The position numbers were made by a program, and so were the translations under genes. The notes beneath the pieces were generated by a model, which did no database searches, was not told the DNA's origin, and saw only the letters and a list, made by a program, of their open reading frames with translations. Shown here one piece after another: positions 34,260-46,546 of a stretch of 64,000 nt of DNA (positions within the stretch are counted from its first letter, which is position 1; every line of letters begins with the position of its first letter). Source of the DNA: Silene conica (taxonomy: Eukaryota; Streptophyta; Magnoliopsida; Caryophyllales; Caryophyllaceae); the NCBI GenBank assembly GCA_029255685.2, contig CM055313.2, positions 75,866,641-75,930,640 of the forward strand. The letters run 5' to 3'.

Positions 34260-35923
34260 TGATAACTCCGTTATCTACGCGCTTTCCATACCTCAAAACT
34301 CTTTCTCGTAGCCCGTTTTCTTACTTTTTATGTGCTTTTCCGTGTTTAATTTGCATATAACGCTCAACTTGTCTTTCGGGGAGCTTGTTTCGGGTTTTGG
34401 TTGTATTTGTCGATTCTTGTAGGGATAACGGACCCATTTGACAACCTAAAGCCCAACACAAACCTATGGATAGCCCAAAACAGAGAAATAAGGAAGTATT
34501 CTGAAGGCACCGTAAGAACCGTGCCGTTCCTCTCCAGGGAAGAAGGAACCGTGCTCTCCTAGCCGTGCCGTGCCGTTCTTTGCCGTGCCGTTCCTCTCCA
34601 GGGAAGAAGGAGCCGTGCCCTCCGTGCCGTGCCGTGCGGTTCTTGCCGTGCTCAGCTCCCTTTTTGCGCGGATCTTCATTTACTTGAACGACAATGTTTT
34701 GGGTCGTTTTGCCTATTTGTAACCTAGTATATAAGCACTTTTCCTTCTCTTTTTACTGTACACCCTACCTCTATTTCAAGTTTTAGTGAGAGAAACACAT
34801 TTCCTTTGTAATTTGCAACAAATCCTTAATCAATTTCAATAGTTATCAAGCTTTCTTTGTTCTTTTGCTTCATTGTTCTTCCTTGTTCTTCCTAGTTGGT
34901 ATATTTCTTATCTCTTTCTTTATTTTGTCATTTGTTTACATTTTAGTTGATTAAGAAGTTTGAATTTTTCACTTAGCTTGTCTACAAAGTTTCTTCCTTT
35001 GTGCTTGATTATTGTTAGTTTTGATTTATTTTGTCTTAGATCATTGTTCTAGTTGGTTCTTATATGCCTTATAGTAAGAATTCATCCTTCATTATGTTTA
35101 ATCACAAAGTGTCATCTTTTGTTATGAATTTGAGTCCATTAGTTATGACTAGTGAGTAGTCTCATACTAGGACTCGATTAACTCCATCATGGGTGTTTCA
35201 TTCTATTGATTTCTCACTAGATTAGTCCTTGGGTTTGGCTTGTGAGGGTGGACTAGGGGATTGGCTTGTTTATGGGTTTTTGCGGGTTTCATTGACTCTA
35301 GACCCTTGTCCATCGGCGAGAGTCGGTTAGGTTGGGAGTCGGGTTGGCTTGCTTGACCTTATTGTCTACCTAGGTTGAGACCGAAAGGGAGAACCGAGGG
35401 AGGACCCCCTAGTCTAGCGTTTGAAATCAACCTTCGAGAGGAGGGGAGGGATAACCCGGAAACCAACGTGGGTATTTAACTTAGGACATCGACTTTCGAA
35501 CCCGAGAGGGGGGTTAGTCGGGATTGCTAGTGTCTTATAGTGAGCCCGAGAGGGAGTCTATGAGCGAATTAGAGGCGTTTTCCCCCTTATAAGCCATACC
35601 CGTTGACTAGTTAAGAGAGATCATATTCATGAACACTTAAGGTGGAGTGAAATCGGGTCCTAGGCCTTTCTTTATTGCTTTTATCTTTTTTCTATTATTT
35701 GTTTGCTTCTTTAGTCTAGTAGCCATAGTTAATTTATGTTTACATGTTTAGTTTGTTTTCTATCTCATTATTGATTCGCGTAGCTAACTATAATCTAAGA
35801 CAAGACTAGTACTCAAACTTAACCTCCCTGTGGATCGACCTCGACTACCCTACTACATTAGTTTAGTAGTTGAGTTTTATAAATGTTTGTTTGATCGGGG
35901 GAAGGCGACAAACCCCGTTATCA
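34260..35923 (+). repeat. Element D 5' LTR
   Basis: 1664 bp, no difference from 46547-48210 noticed. It contains a GCCGTGCC-rich block (34500-34655) and, around 34720-34750, TATATAAGCACTTTTCC, a plausible TATA box (TATATAA near 34729) for the element's transcript. Confidence 0.93.
34496..34660. repeat. GCCGTGCC-rich module in the LTR of D
   Basis: Repeated GCCGTGCCGTGC/GTTC and CTCCAGGGAAGAAG units, preceded by CTGAAGGCACCGTAAGAACC. A related module lies between the two ORFs at 41957-42115 (CTGAAGGCACCGTAGGAACC, GCAGGGAAGAAG), and an identical one in the other LTR (46783-46948). Confidence 0.8.
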
Positions 35924-35926
35924 AAA

Positions 35927-35944
35927 TGGCGCCGTTGCCGGGGA
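35927..35944 (+). other. Primer-binding site of element D (tRNA-Asp)
   Basis: TGGCGCCGTTGCCGGGGA, three bases after the 5' LTR; complementary to the 3' end of plant tRNA-Asp, characteristic of Athila and Tat lineages. Confidence 0.9.
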
Positions 35945-36064
35945 GCCAATAATTGCATATTAGCCAATTTTAGTTTAGTCTAGACTAAGTCATAGTTAAC
36001 TTTGCACACTCCGGTGTGCCATCTTTGTTATTGATCTTTTTCTTTGAGTGTGTAGGTTTATTGC

Positions 36065-39000
36065 ATGAGTAGAAGAACTCGCAAGGTCCAACCACAATAT
36101 CCTATAGACCTTGAGATAGAAGCTACCGCAAGACGCCTCAACGCCTTGAAAAGAAGGGGATTGATTGAAGTCCCAATTGAGGAGGTAACCTCATTCGGAG
36201 AGAGTTCCCAACCTTCACATTTTGAGAACCCATTCCACATTCCCGAGGAAGATATAATGGTAGAGCCCGAACCCGTCGCCATGAGAGACCGTTTAGCCCC
36301 AAAAACGGTTGTAAACCCGAGCATAGTTAAACCTCCAATCCAAGCCAACAACTTTGAGTTGAAGGCAACTTTGTTACAACTTGTACAAGGGAATCAATTT
36401 GGTGGAGGAGCCACCGAAAATCCTAACGAGCACATTAACGACTTTCTCGATAGTTGTGAGATGTATAAGGCCAATGGTGTGAGTGATGATGCCCTCCGTT
36501 TAAGGCTCTTTCCGCATTCCTTGAGGGGAAGTGCCAAGGAATGGCTTAAGAGTTGTGAACCGGAGTCATTGAAGACTTGGGATGATGTCTCAAAGGCCTT
36601 TCTCAATAAGTACTTTCCACCGCAACGAACCGCAAGGATCAAGAGTGAACTTCAAGGCTTCACACAATTAGATGATGAGACGCTTTACGAGGCGTGGGAG
36701 AGGTATAAAGCTTTGCAAAGGTTGTGCCCATACCACGGAATCGGAGAGGATGAGCTCATAAACAACTTCTATGAAGGACTCAACAATGAAATGAAGATGA
36801 ACCTTGATTCGGGTTCCGGAAAGGGAGCATTAGATAAGATAGATCACAAGACCGCCAAGGGATTGATTGAAGAGATGGCTTCTAGAACCTTTCATTGGAG
36901 TCATGATAGGCATAAGAGAAAAGGGAAGTCAAGTGTGGAGACGGCGAGTAACCTTGAGGTCAAAGGGTTGATAGACGAATTGAAGCAACAAGTCGCCTTG
37001 TTGAGTGTTAACAAGAACCAAGCTCACACTCCAAACAATTCATGCTCAAGCCGTCAACAAGTTTACTATTGTGACTTTTGTGGAGACCAAGGGCACTCAC
37101 CCAATGAGTGTCACTTGGTCGGAGGAGATGGAAGTGGTATGGAGCAAGTTAACGGGTTGTGGGAGTCAACCCCGGCCCAAAGAGCCTTCAATAATAATCA
37201 ATACCATCCGGGCTTGAGAAACCACCCAAACTTTTCATACAATTCCAACAATGCTCAAAATTCAAACTTCCAATCAAGACCACCACAAAATCCAAATTTT
37301 CAAGCACAAAAAACAAATCCAACTTTCAATAATGCACCACCGGGTTTCCAAGGAAAAACTTTTACTCCTAGACCACCTTTCCAAACAAACAACCAACCTT
37401 TCCAACAAAACCCACAATTCCCTCAACCACAACAACAATCCTTCCAACAACCTTTTCCACAACCACAAACACAACCAAAAACCAATCTTGAATCTATGAT
37501 GGAGCAACTCATGACCAACCAAAATCAATTCATAACCACCTCCAACCAAAGGCAAGATGACACTACCACTTCCATTAACCAATTGAGAAGCCAAATGCAA
37601 GCTTCTCAAAGAATAACCGATAACCAAATCTCTCAATTGGCCACTCAAGTGAGTAACATGCAAGGTCCCAACGGAAGATTTCCGGGAAAGACCGAAGAAA
37701 ACCCAAAAACCGTGAACTCTATTCACTTGAGGAGCGGGAGGGAATTGGATGACCGGGTACCGGTAAAGAAGAGAAAGAGTAGTGTTGACAAACAAAAGAA
37801 GGTGGTTGTTGAGACTAGCAAGGAGCCGGAAGAAGACCTTGTGGAGATAGTGGTGGAAACACCAATGGTAATTGATGAGCCAAAGAAGGGGATTGAAGAC
37901 CCGAAGCCGAGTGTTGTGAAACCTTTTGTGCCTCAAATTCCATTCCCACAAAGGTTAGCGAGAGCAAGGCTTGAACAAAAGTATGGGAAGTTCTTGGACT
38001 TGATGAAAGACGTGAACATTACAATTCCATTTCTTGATGCTATTAAGGAAATCCCAACTTATGGGAAATTCTTGAAAGATTTGGTGTCTAACAAGAACTC
38101 CCTAAATGCCTTTCAAACGGTGAATGTGTCAAAGGAGTGTAGTGCCATACTAATGAATGGAGCTCCCGCCAAGCTTGAGGACCCCGGGAGTTTTTCTATC
38201 CCATGCCTAGTTGGTGATGTCCGAGTTGAGAGAGCTCTATGCGATTTGGGGGCAAGTATTAGCCTCATGCCTTTAAAAATTTTCAAGAAGTTGAAGGGCT
38301 TTGAGCTTTCTCCAACAAGAGTTTCTCTCCAACTAGCGGATAGATCGGTAAGGTACCCAATGGGGCTAGTGGAGGATGTGCCGCTCAAAGTAGGAAAGAT
38401 AATCATCCCATGTGACTTTTATGTCATGGATATGCCCGAGGACACTAATGTTCCAATCATTTTGGGACGCCCATGCCTTGCCACGGGAGGAGCCCTCATT
38501 GATGTTAAAAACGGGAAGCTATCTTTACAAGTTGGGGATGACAAGGTGGAGTTTTCTCTAGATAAAGCTTTGAGTGAGCCCTCGGAGGGAAAGGCATGCT
38601 ACATGGTGGATATCCTTGAAGATTGTGTGGAAAAGAAAACCAATGAAGGAGATACTAGCTTGCAAAGGTTCCTAGAAGGAGAGGTGAGGGATTGCAAGGA
38701 GCATAGGGAATATGCCATGGCTATGGAGGCAACTCCCTTGGAGGAGCCGAATAAGAGATTTGAAAGCTTGAAGAAGGATGGTAAAGAAGAGGAGAGATCC
38801 ACGCCTCCTCAAGTGGAGTTGAAACCTCTTCCTTCTTCTCTTAAACATGTTTTTCTTGGGCCTAATGACACTTACCCCATTATTGTTAATAGTGCACTTA
38901 ATGACATTGAACTTGAGAAATTACTTGTGGTTGTTAGAAAATACAAGGATGTCATTGGGTACACCATTAACGATATCAAGGGTATTAGTCCCTCTTTTTG

Positions 39001-41713
39001 CACTCACCGCATCCATCTAGAGCATGAGGATTCATCATCCATAGAGCCTCAACGCCGCCTTAACCCCACCATGAAGGAGGTGGTTAGAAAGGAGGTGTTG
39101 AAGCTTTATGATGCTAGCATAATTTACCCAATTTCCGATAGTGCATGGGTTAGCCCGGTTCATGTTGTACCCAAGAAGGGTGGTGTCACGGTAGTGACAA
39201 ATGAGAACAATGAGTTGATCCCAACAAGAGTCACAACGGGGTGGAGGATGTGTATCGACTATAGGCGCCTCAATAAGGCAACTAGGAAAGACCATTTCCC
39301 CCTTCCTTTTATTGATCAAATGTTGGAGAGACTTGCCCAACACTCTCATTTTTGCTATCTTGATGGATTTTCGGGATTTTTCCAAATCCCAATCCACCCC
39401 AACGACCAAGAGAAAACCACATTCACATGTCCATTTGGTACATTTGCATATAGGCGCATGCCCTTTGGGCTATGTAATGCGCCGGCCACATTTCAAAGAT
39501 GCATGTTAGCTATTTTCTCGGAGTATGTGGAGGATATCATGGAAGTGTTTATGGACGATTTCTCGGTTGTAGGTACTTCTTTTGATGGGTGTCTAACAAA
39601 TTTGTCAAAGGTCTTGAAAAGGTGCCAAGAAACCGGTCTAGTGTTGAATTGGGAGAAATGTCACTTCATGGTGACATCCGGGGTGGTTTTAGGTCATGTT
39701 GTGTCAAGTAAAGGCTTGGAAGTTGATCAAGCCAAGATTGAGGTCATTAAGACTTTGCCCCCTCCCACTAGTGTCAAGGGTATTCGTAGTTTTTTGGGTC
39801 ATGCCGGGTTTTACCGGAGGTTTATCAAGGATTTCTCCTTGATTGCCCGACCTTTGACACTTTTGCTTGGGAAGGATGTGCCATTTGTTTTCTCTAATGA
39901 GTGTTTGCTTGCTTTCAATAGGCTCAAGGAAGCTTTGGTCTCCGCTCCGATTATGCAACCACCAATTTGGGGTGAGCCGTTCGAGTTGATGTGTGATGCG
40001 AGTGATGTGGCGGTAGGTGCGGTTCTTGGCCAAAAGAAGGATGGCAAGCTTCATGCCATTTACTATGCAAGCAAAACTTTGGATGATACACAAACCAACT
40101 ACAACACCACCGAAAAAGAGCTTCTAGCGGTCATATTTGCCATGAACAAGTTCCGTTCTTATTTGGTGGGTTCTAAGGTGATAGTCCACACGGATCATTC
40201 GGCTCTCAAGCATTTGTTGTTGAAGAAAGATACCAAACCAAGGTTAATCCGGTGGATTCTACTTCTTCAAGAATTCGACATGGAGATTAAAGACAAGAAG
40301 GGAACGGAGAACTTGGTAGCGGATCATCTTTCACGTCTTGAGAATGGAAGCTTGGATGAAGCCATACCAATCGATGATTCATTTTCCGATGACCAATTAT
40401 TTGCAATTGCACTTGTGGAAGCCCCTTGGTATGCGGACTTTGTGAATTACCTTGTTTCGGGAATCATCCCACATGACTATGATTCGCACAAGAAGAAGAA
40501 GTTCTTCCATGATGTCAAGCAATTCTTTTGGGAGGAACCATGTCTCTACAAGTCATGTGCCGATGGGATGATTCGGAGGTGTGTACCTTATGAAGAAGTG
40601 GAATCAATTATCAACCATTGTCATGGTATGCCGAGTGGAGGGCATGGAAGTGCTAGAAAAACCGCTTCAAGAATCCTTCAATGCGGTTTTTATTGGCCAA
40701 CATTGTTTCATGATGTGGCCTTACATGTGAAGGGTTGTGACAAGTGTCAAAGAAGCGGTAATATAACGAGGAGGCACGAGATGCCGATGAATTTCATTCT
40801 TGAAGTGGAAGTCTTTGATGTGTGGGGCATCGACTACCAAGGCCCTTTTCCATCCTCCTATGGGAATGAGTATATCCTTGTGGCGGTGGATTATGTAAGC
40901 AAGTGGGTGGAGGCAATCCCAACCAAGACTTGTGATTCAAAATCCGTCACTAAGCTTTTACAAACCATCATCTTCCCAAGGTTTGGAGTGCCGAGAATCT
41001 TGATAAGTGATAGAGGAAGTCACTTCAAGGAGAGGACCTTGGATGCTCTTCTCAAAAAGCATGGGGTGCAACATAGGAGGAGCCTTGCCTATCACCCCCA
41101 AGCCAATGGTCAAGCCGAAATTTCTAACCGAGAGCTCAAAGTTATCTTAGAGAAAACGGTGAGCCGATCTAGGAAAGATTGGGCCATCAAGCTTCACGAT
41201 GCATTGTGGGCCTATCGCACAGCTTTTAAAACACCGATCGGGGCATCACCTTACCGATTGGTGTATGGAAAGCCATGCCATCTTCCGGTGGAAATGGAAC
41301 ATAGAGCCCATTGGGCTATTCGGCAATTGAACTTTGACTTGAAGAGTGCGGGGGAGAAGAGGCTCCTTGATATTAATGAGCTTGAAGAGTTCCGGTTAGA
41401 GGCATATGAAAGCTCTAGGCTCTACAAGGAGAAGACAAAGCGATTTCACGATAAAGCCATCATCCGGAGGGAGTTTAAGGAGGGAGACCTTGTTCTCTTG
41501 TTTAATTCGAGGTTTAAATTGTTTGCCGGGAAATTGAAGTCAAAATGGTCGGGGCCATTTACCGTTACTCGTGCTTTTCCATATGGGTCGGTGGAGGTGA
41601 CCGATGGAGAGCAAACATTCAAGGTTAATGGGCAAAGGCTTAAGCATTATATAGCCGGAAGCCCGATAGTGAAGGAGATATGTGTCGTTACCACTTGCAT
41701 CATCCATGCTTGA
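36065..41713 (+). CDS. Athila-type Gag-Pol polyprotein, intact frame
   Basis: 1882 codons from ATG at 36065, shortly after the primer site. Gag: [16 protein letters not shown] and [18 protein letters not shown] (about residues 140-190), CCHC knuckle [14 protein letters not shown] (about 336), then an Asn/Gln/Pro-rich stretch. Protease: [12 protein letters not shown] (about 725). [21 protein letters not shown] and VFMDDFSVV (about 1060-1165). RNase [17 protein letters not shown] and [12 protein letters not shown] (about 1305-1385). Integrase: zinc finger H...H...CDKC (about 1520-1560), [22 protein letters not shown] and [16 protein letters not shown]. There is no chromodomain. The CDLGASIS protease site and tRNA-Asp primer fit Athila. 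No stop or frameshift seen, and all catalytic motifs are present. It would make particles, reverse-transcribe and integrate the element. Confidence 0.95.
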   Translation: MSRRTRKVQPQYPIDLEIEATARRLNALKRRGLIEVPIEEVTSFGESSQPSHFENPFHIPEEDIMVEPEPVAMRDRLAPKTVVNPSIVKPPIQANNFELKATLLQLVQGNQFGGGATENPNEHINDFLDSCEMYKANGVSDDALRLRLFPHSLRGSAKEWLKSCEPESLKTWDDVSKAFLNKYFPPQRTARIKSELQGFTQLDDETLYEAWERYKALQRLCPYHGIGEDELINNFYEGLNNEMKMNLDSGSGKGALDKIDHKTAKGLIEEMASRTFHWSHDRHKRKGKSSVETASNLEVKGLIDELKQQVALLSVNKNQAHTPNNSCSSRQQVYYCDFCGDQGHSPNECHLVGGDGSGMEQVNGLWESTPAQRAFNNNQYHPGLRNHPNFSYNSNNAQNSNFQSRPPQNPNFQAQKTNPTFNNAPPGFQGKTFTPRPPFQTNNQPFQQNPQFPQPQQQSFQQPFPQPQTQPKTNLESMMEQLMTNQNQFITTSNQRQDDTTTSINQLRSQMQASQRITDNQISQLATQVSNMQGPNGRFPGKTEENPKTVNSIHLRSGRELDDRVPVKKRKSSVDKQKKVVVETSKEPEEDLVEIVVETPMVIDEPKKGIEDPKPSVVKPFVPQIPFPQRLARARLEQKYGKFLDLMKDVNITIPFLDAIKEIPTYGKFLKDLVSNKNSLNAFQTVNVSKECSAILMNGAPAKLEDPGSFSIPCLVGDVRVERALCDLGASISLMPLKIFKKLKGFELSPTRVSLQLADRSVRYPMGLVEDVPLKVGKIIIPCDFYVMDMPEDTNVPIILGRPCLATGGALIDVKNGKLSLQVGDDKVEFSLDKALSEPSEGKACYMVDILEDCVEKKTNEGDTSLQRFLEGEVRDCKEHREYAMAMEATPLEEPNKRFESLKKDGKEEERSTPPQVELKPLPSSLKHVFLGPNDTYPIIVNSALNDIELEKLLVVVRKYKDVIGYTINDIKGISPSFCTHRIHLEHEDSSSIEPQRRLNPTMKEVVRKEVLKLYDASIIYPISDSAWVSPVHVVPKKGGVTVVTNENNELIPTRVTTGWRMCIDYRRLNKATRKDHFPLPFIDQMLERLAQHSHFCYLDGFSGFFQIPIHPNDQEKTTFTCPFGTFAYRRMPFGLCNAPATFQRCMLAIFSEYVEDIMEVFMDDFSVVGTSFDGCLTNLSKVLKRCQETGLVLNWEKCHFMVTSGVVLGHVVSSKGLEVDQAKIEVIKTLPPPTSVKGIRSFLGHAGFYRRFIKDFSLIARPLTLLLGKDVPFVFSNECLLAFNRLKEALVSAPIMQPPIWGEPFELMCDASDVAVGAVLGQKKDGKLHAIYYASKTLDDTQTNYNTTEKELLAVIFAMNKFRSYLVGSKVIVHTDHSALKHLLLKKDTKPRLIRWILLLQEFDMEIKDKKGTENLVADHLSRLENGSLDEAIPIDDSFSDDQLFAIALVEAPWYADFVNYLVSGIIPHDYDSHKKKKFFHDVKQFFWEEPCLYKSCADGMIRRCVPYEEVESIINHCHGMPSGGHGSARKTASRILQCGFYWPTLFHDVALHVKGCDKCQRSGNITRRHEMPMNFILEVEVFDVWGIDYQGPFPSSYGNEYILVAVDYVSKWVEAIPTKTCDSKSVTKLLQTIIFPRFGVPRILISDRGSHFKERTLDALLKKHGVQHRRSLAYHPQANGQAEISNRELKVILEKTVSRSRKDWAIKLHDALWAYRTAFKTPIGASPYRLVYGKPCHLPVEMEHRAHWAIRQLNFDLKSAGEKRLLDINELEEFRLEAYESSRLYKEKTKRFHDKAIIRREFKEGDLVLLFNSRFKLFAGKLKSKWSGPFTVTRAFPYGSVEVTDGEQTFKVNGQRLKHYIAGSPIVKEICVVTTCIIHA

Positions 41714-41956
41714 GTTCTTACTTGAGTTCTTTTGAAGCTTTTCAATTAATTTCCGTGATGTGTGACTTAGTCGAGCCTACGACTTAAAACAAGGGCGCTT
41801 CATGGGAGGCAACCCATGCAATTAAAGTCATTTTTGCAAGAGAAGAGAAATTTGAAGACAAGGGATTCGGAAGAGGAGGAGTATTGGTTGTAGAAATGGA
41901 GTTTTTGGGTGTGTGTAGAGGTTTGGGATGTCAAAAAATGAAGAAATGAGAAGTCC

Positions 41957-42121
41957 TCTGAAGGCACCGTAGGAACCGTGCGGTTCTTAGGCAGGGAAGA
42001 AGAAGCCGTGCCCTGGGGGCCGTGCCGTGCCTTGCGTGCCGTGCGGTTCTCAGGCAGGGAAGAAAGCACCGTGCGCACGGTGCCGTGCCTTGCGGTGCCT
42101 GCCGTGCCTACAGGATTTTTC

Positions 42122-42165
<44 letters not shown>
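41957..42165. repeat. LTR-like GCCGTGCC module and A40 tract between the two D ORFs
   Basis: 41957-42115 repeats the LTR module (GGAACCGTGCGGTTCT, GGCAGGGAAGAA, CCGTGCCGTGCC). It is followed by about 41 adenines (42124-42164). It lies in the non-coding gap (41714-42596) that should hold the start of any subgenomic message for the second ORF. Confidence 0.75.
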
Positions 42166-42166
<1 letters not shown>

Positions 42167-42596
42167 GAATAACCGCACGGCAGCTTCATGCTTCCTTTCA
42201 TTTCTCCCTCTTTCTTCTTCTTTCTACTCACAAACTCCATTAAAACACCCTCCTTCCCTCTTAAAAACTCCTCCAAATCCACCAAATCAACCCAAATTAA
42301 AAAGCCAACACCATTTTCTCAATCTACACTTAATTTGTAACATTTCTATCTTTTCAAAATTCGATTTTGGAGATAAAAATTTTTACCCAAAAAATTTGTA
42401 GATCTGATTTTTTGCCCTCTTATTGACCTTATTTGTTGTTCTTTCTTTTGTAGGAAATTATAAGGAAGACAAGGGGCAACTCTAGGTGGAATTTTCGAGC
42501 AATTCCGGGCAGTTTCAAAATTTTGGAGTCGGAACACGGTGACGGCTACTCTTTTCCGCCTATTTGGTAGTGAACTTGCATATTTTACAACAAAGA

Positions 42597-44273
42597 ATGT
42601 CTTCTAAGCGCTCAAGACATGAAGGTATGACTTCAACCTCTCGTAACCCCATCCCCGAGTTAGTAAGAGTACCCCTTTCTAGTTTCCGTTATAAGACCCG
42701 GGGAGAGGTGGGTCTTGCTGGCTTCAACTCTCACGAAGACTATCGTCGTTACATAAAATTGATAGGAAAATATTTTTCCCCAACAAAATTTTTGTGCTCT
42801 TATACTATGCGTCGTATGGGGATCTTTGACGATGTTAGTCTTCTTTTGAGGAGAGGTGGGTTTGGAATTGGTTTTAGTCATGCTTTTTCTTACAAACACT
42901 TGACTTGCGAGTTTTTAGCAACCTTTAAGGCGGACTTAGATAGTCTTAACCCCTCCGTCTCTTTCCAAATCCTTGGCCATCATCGTAGGATTAGTCTTGA
43001 GGAGTTCTCCGAACACCTTGGGATTCCTTTTAATCATGGGGGGCACCACACAACCCATAAGAGACAGAAGGATCGAGACGCCCGGGATAAATTTTGGAAG
43101 TTAATAGCAAGGGAAGGGAGATTTGACGCGAGGACGGCCACGGCCTCTTCCGTAAGAAACATTGTCTTTCGGTATTTTTTGAGGTTGTTTGGGGATGTCT
43201 TGATAGGGGGACACGAGTCTCATCATCGGGTAGGGACCGTCGCTCTTCAGTGTCTAATGGAACTCATGGAGGGTAAGCCTTTGACTGTAGACATAACTAA
43301 GGCCGTAATCTATCACCTCCTTTACTTGAGAGACTCCGCACCAAGCACCATTGTGGGTGGGGGGTTAGTGACTTTGCTTGCAAAGAAGCTAGGGATGAGG
43401 GAAGAGGAGCCCGATTTTCCGGAACCTAGGGCTCCCGGGTCTACTAGAGTTGACCCTAACTACCTTACAAGTTGTCTTTTCGAGTGGGAGGTGAACGGAG
43501 AGGATAGGCTTTGTTATGCCATTACCGAGGTTAGAGCCCTAGCTCTTCCGGCTACGGAATTTACCACAATCCGTAACCGGAAGAATTGGGGCATGCCCTA
43601 TAGGTCGGGGGAATTGATTAGAAGTGATAATGAGTCCGATTGGGAGGTAGCCTCTTATGGTTACAACCCCGACCGTTTGCATTATGAGTATCCTCTAGAC
43701 ATTGATGAGAACCTTCGGTGGCTTGCTAGCTCCGTTTTTGGTGATGAGTCCCCGTCCGATGATGAACCTGATTCCCCTCTTCGTGACACCCAACCACCCC
43801 CTCCTTTTACCCAAAACCAACCTCGCCCCTCCCAATTCGAGATGGGGGGAACCTCTTCGGGAGCCGGGTTTCAACCCGGCTACCAAGGCTTTGGGTATAA
43901 CCCATACCCCAACCAACCGTTCATGCCCTCTCCATTTACCCCTCAACCTCCACCCATGGCCTACGGCCGTGGTAATTGGGACTTTGGCCCCCTTTTCCAA
44001 CAAGTGAACACCTTGGCCAACAACTATGACTCCCTCTCTAGCAACTACACTACCTTGTCTACCAATTTCGATAGTCAAGGTAGGGCTTTTGAGGAATTCC
44101 GAGTTGAGACAAGGCGTTCCTTCGAGGAGTTGCGGGTGGAGACTAGGACGTCCTTTGAGGAGTTGAGGGGGGTAAACCAAGCTACCTCGGATGCCGTCGG
44201 CCGGATTGAGTCCTCTTGGGACTCTTTCTTTACCGACTTTAGCTCGCGCTACCCCCCGAACCCGCCTCAGTAG
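42597..44273 (+). CDS. Athila-type second ORF protein (envelope position, function unknown)
   Basis: 558 codons. The first true ATG is 42597; the frame is open upstream but only through a TTG. The N-terminus is basic (SSKRSRHEG); residues 25-300 are a compact region with SFRYKTRGEVGLAGFN, FSHAFSYKHLTCEFLATF and ISLEEFSEHLGIPF. This resembles the ATHILA ORF family of plant retrotransposons. A Pro/Gln-rich region and a C-terminal heptad-like tail (repeats of EEFRVETRRSFEELRVETRT) suggest a coiled coil. I see no signal peptide or membrane segment, so the common 'env-like' label is only positional. Frame intact. Confidence 0.8.
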   Translation: MSSKRSRHEGMTSTSRNPIPELVRVPLSSFRYKTRGEVGLAGFNSHEDYRRYIKLIGKYFSPTKFLCSYTMRRMGIFDDVSLLLRRGGFGIGFSHAFSYKHLTCEFLATFKADLDSLNPSVSFQILGHHRRISLEEFSEHLGIPFNHGGHHTTHKRQKDRDARDKFWKLIAREGRFDARTATASSVRNIVFRYFLRLFGDVLIGGHESHHRVGTVALQCLMELMEGKPLTVDITKAVIYHLLYLRDSAPSTIVGGGLVTLLAKKLGMREEEPDFPEPRAPGSTRVDPNYLTSCLFEWEVNGEDRLCYAITEVRALALPATEFTTIRNRKNWGMPYRSGELIRSDNESDWEVASYGYNPDRLHYEYPLDIDENLRWLASSVFGDESPSDDEPDSPLRDTQPPPPFTQNQPRPSQFEMGGTSSGAGFQPGYQGFGYNPYPNQPFMPSPFTPQPPPMAYGRGNWDFGPLFQQVNTLANNYDSLSSNYTTLSTNFDSQGRAFEEFRVETRRSFEELRVETRTSFEELRGVNQATSDAVGRIESSWDSFFTDFSSRYPPNPPQ

Positions 44274-46546
44274 ACTTTTGGGTTCGCCTTGGGTGAGGGT
44301 AGTAGTGTGGGGAGGACCTTGGTTTATCCTTGGGGTGGCTGGACTGTTTTTGTGCTTTACATGTTATTGGGTCTTGGTTAGTTCTTGGTTAATTGAATGC
44401 CGTGATGTTGTTTCTTGTTTCATTCTACCATTCCTTGCTATTTCCGTTCTTGGCTCTTGACTTGGTTCTTTTGATTGCTCCCCTCTTGCAATATCCAAAT
44501 GACAATTTAGTTACTTTTTCTTTTATTTTGTTCTTTTTTCTCAATTTCCTCCACACATTTATTTCCATTTGGAAATCATGTAAATAAATAAGTGTGGGGA
44601 GGAAATTGCCTCTCAAAAATCCAAAAACATGTATTTTCCTTTTCAAAACAAAAACAAAAAAAAAAAAAAAAAAAAAAAAATCAAAACTCCAAAAATATGT
44701 TCTCTTTATTTTTCAACAATCAAAAACACCAAAAACATTTTCCTTTTTATTTTGTATTTCTCTTCCTTGCACTTGTCTCATCGAGGACGATGAGAATTTA
44801 AGTGTGGGGAGGGGAAATATCTACCTTGTATATATTTCATTTCATGTCTTTTATTTCGTTTTTCGTTTTTTTTGCTTGAGTATCCTTTTAGAAAATACAA
44901 AAAAAAAAAACCCAAAAACATTGCATTGTATATATTTTGTGTTTTGTATTCGTCCTAACCATGTTTATAGGTAATACGCACAATGCATCGGAAAGAAGTT
45001 TGGTAAAATTCCTCCTACTCTTTCTCCTTTTTTCTTCCTTTTTCATTTCGCATATATTTGTATGAAGGAGGATGGGATTGTGTGATGTGGGTGTTCCTTT
45101 GGGGAACCGTTTTGGAGATTGTTGGTGTGTGCCTATATTTTGGTAGGATGAAGTGTTTTAACTTGTTTGGCATATAGTTTGTAGACTCATTTGCATTATA
45201 ACATGTTTATATTAGTTGCATTCATGGCATATAGTTGCATTTAGGAAATCTTTTCGAAATTGGCTAATTGTGATCATTGACAAAATCGTTTAGGCCATCA
45301 CAAATAATTCTTCTACTTGTTACTTTGCTTTTTAGAATGGTTTTGAAACACTCTAGGTTATGCTTTGCTAGTATCTTTCGAACCATGATCCACTACCAAG
45401 TCGAGGGTTTGCATTTTGAATCACCTTGTCCAACCTCGTGATGCGAATAGGTATTGATTGACTAGTCTTGGTGACCTTGTCGGTTTAGGTGGGATGGTAA
45501 CTTGAGATTTTTAATGGTTCTTTAAATGCTCTTTTCTTTAAATTTTGGTGTGAAATGCTGAAAAGGAAAAAAGTGAAAAAGAAACCTCTTGTGGAATATG
45601 ATCGTGTAGTTTAGGTGGAGGCGTACCACTTCGATGTGCTTTGGAGGGGGGCCAAGGATTTGGCTTCCCACTTGGTCGTGAATTCGACCGCCCAAAGACA
45701 GAGTGATTGTCACCCCGATAAGCTATTGCCTAGAGGTTAACCGGTCGCCTAATAAGCGATTGGCGAAAGCAAAGGGCATTAGCACGCGTGGGACAAACCC
45801 CATCTTAACTCATGATAGAAAAAAGAAAAAAAAGAAAAAAAAAATGAAGAAAAAAAAAAAAAAAAAAAAAGACAATAATAAAAAATTTGAGGTCATTTGT
45901 TGTGTTTTCCACCTTTATGAAATGACTTGAGCATTTAAACCTAAAAATCGAATCTTGCTATCCTTCCTTGACAAACTTGGGACGATCCATGACCCTTACT
46001 TGTGAAGAGTCTAGACCGGTTAATTCCTTACCTCTAGCATCATGGGGAACTTCCTCCATTCCATCCGATCGCCCTCGAGAAAGTTTTTGGATCATGGTCG
46101 TGAAAGTAACCTAGGTTAGCATTATTTGGTAGTGTTTTGTCGCCATCCTTTAAGTTTTAGTGACATGTTGAATTAGTATTTGTGCGGGAATGTATGATCT
46201 TGAATTTGATCCCTCTTAGTTGATCTCAGTCGCTTAGATGAGGAAAGCGGCTTTTCTCCTTTTGTCGATGCGTCCTATTGTTTGTTTATATGTTTCATGT
46301 TAGGATGTGTCAAAAATTTTGAGCAAGACCTCACTTGCCTTGCAATAGGGCACCTTTCCCTCATAAGGTGTCAAATTGTGAGTTGAAAGGGCGTTGAGTG
46401 CGCTAATACCCAATCGGTTATTATAATAGAATAGCTATGTGTTTTTTGTGTTGGTTTTTCACCTTAGGTTGGTAGACTTGTTTTGCGTTGCATGTAATAT
46501 TGCTTGAGCTTACTCGGGACGAGTAAGGGTTTAGTGTGGGGAGATT
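44274..46546 (+). other. Element D 3' non-coding region with repeated polypurine-like motifs
   Basis: No convincing gene. AGTGTGGGGAGG-like motifs occur near 44303, 44591 and 44801, and the presumed primer GTGTGGGGAGATT directly precedes the LTR at 46534. A-rich tracts (44655-44680, 45826-45870) and a short hairpin TCATCGAGGACGATGA (44779-44794) are also present. Small frames here are low complexity. Confidence 0.7.
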
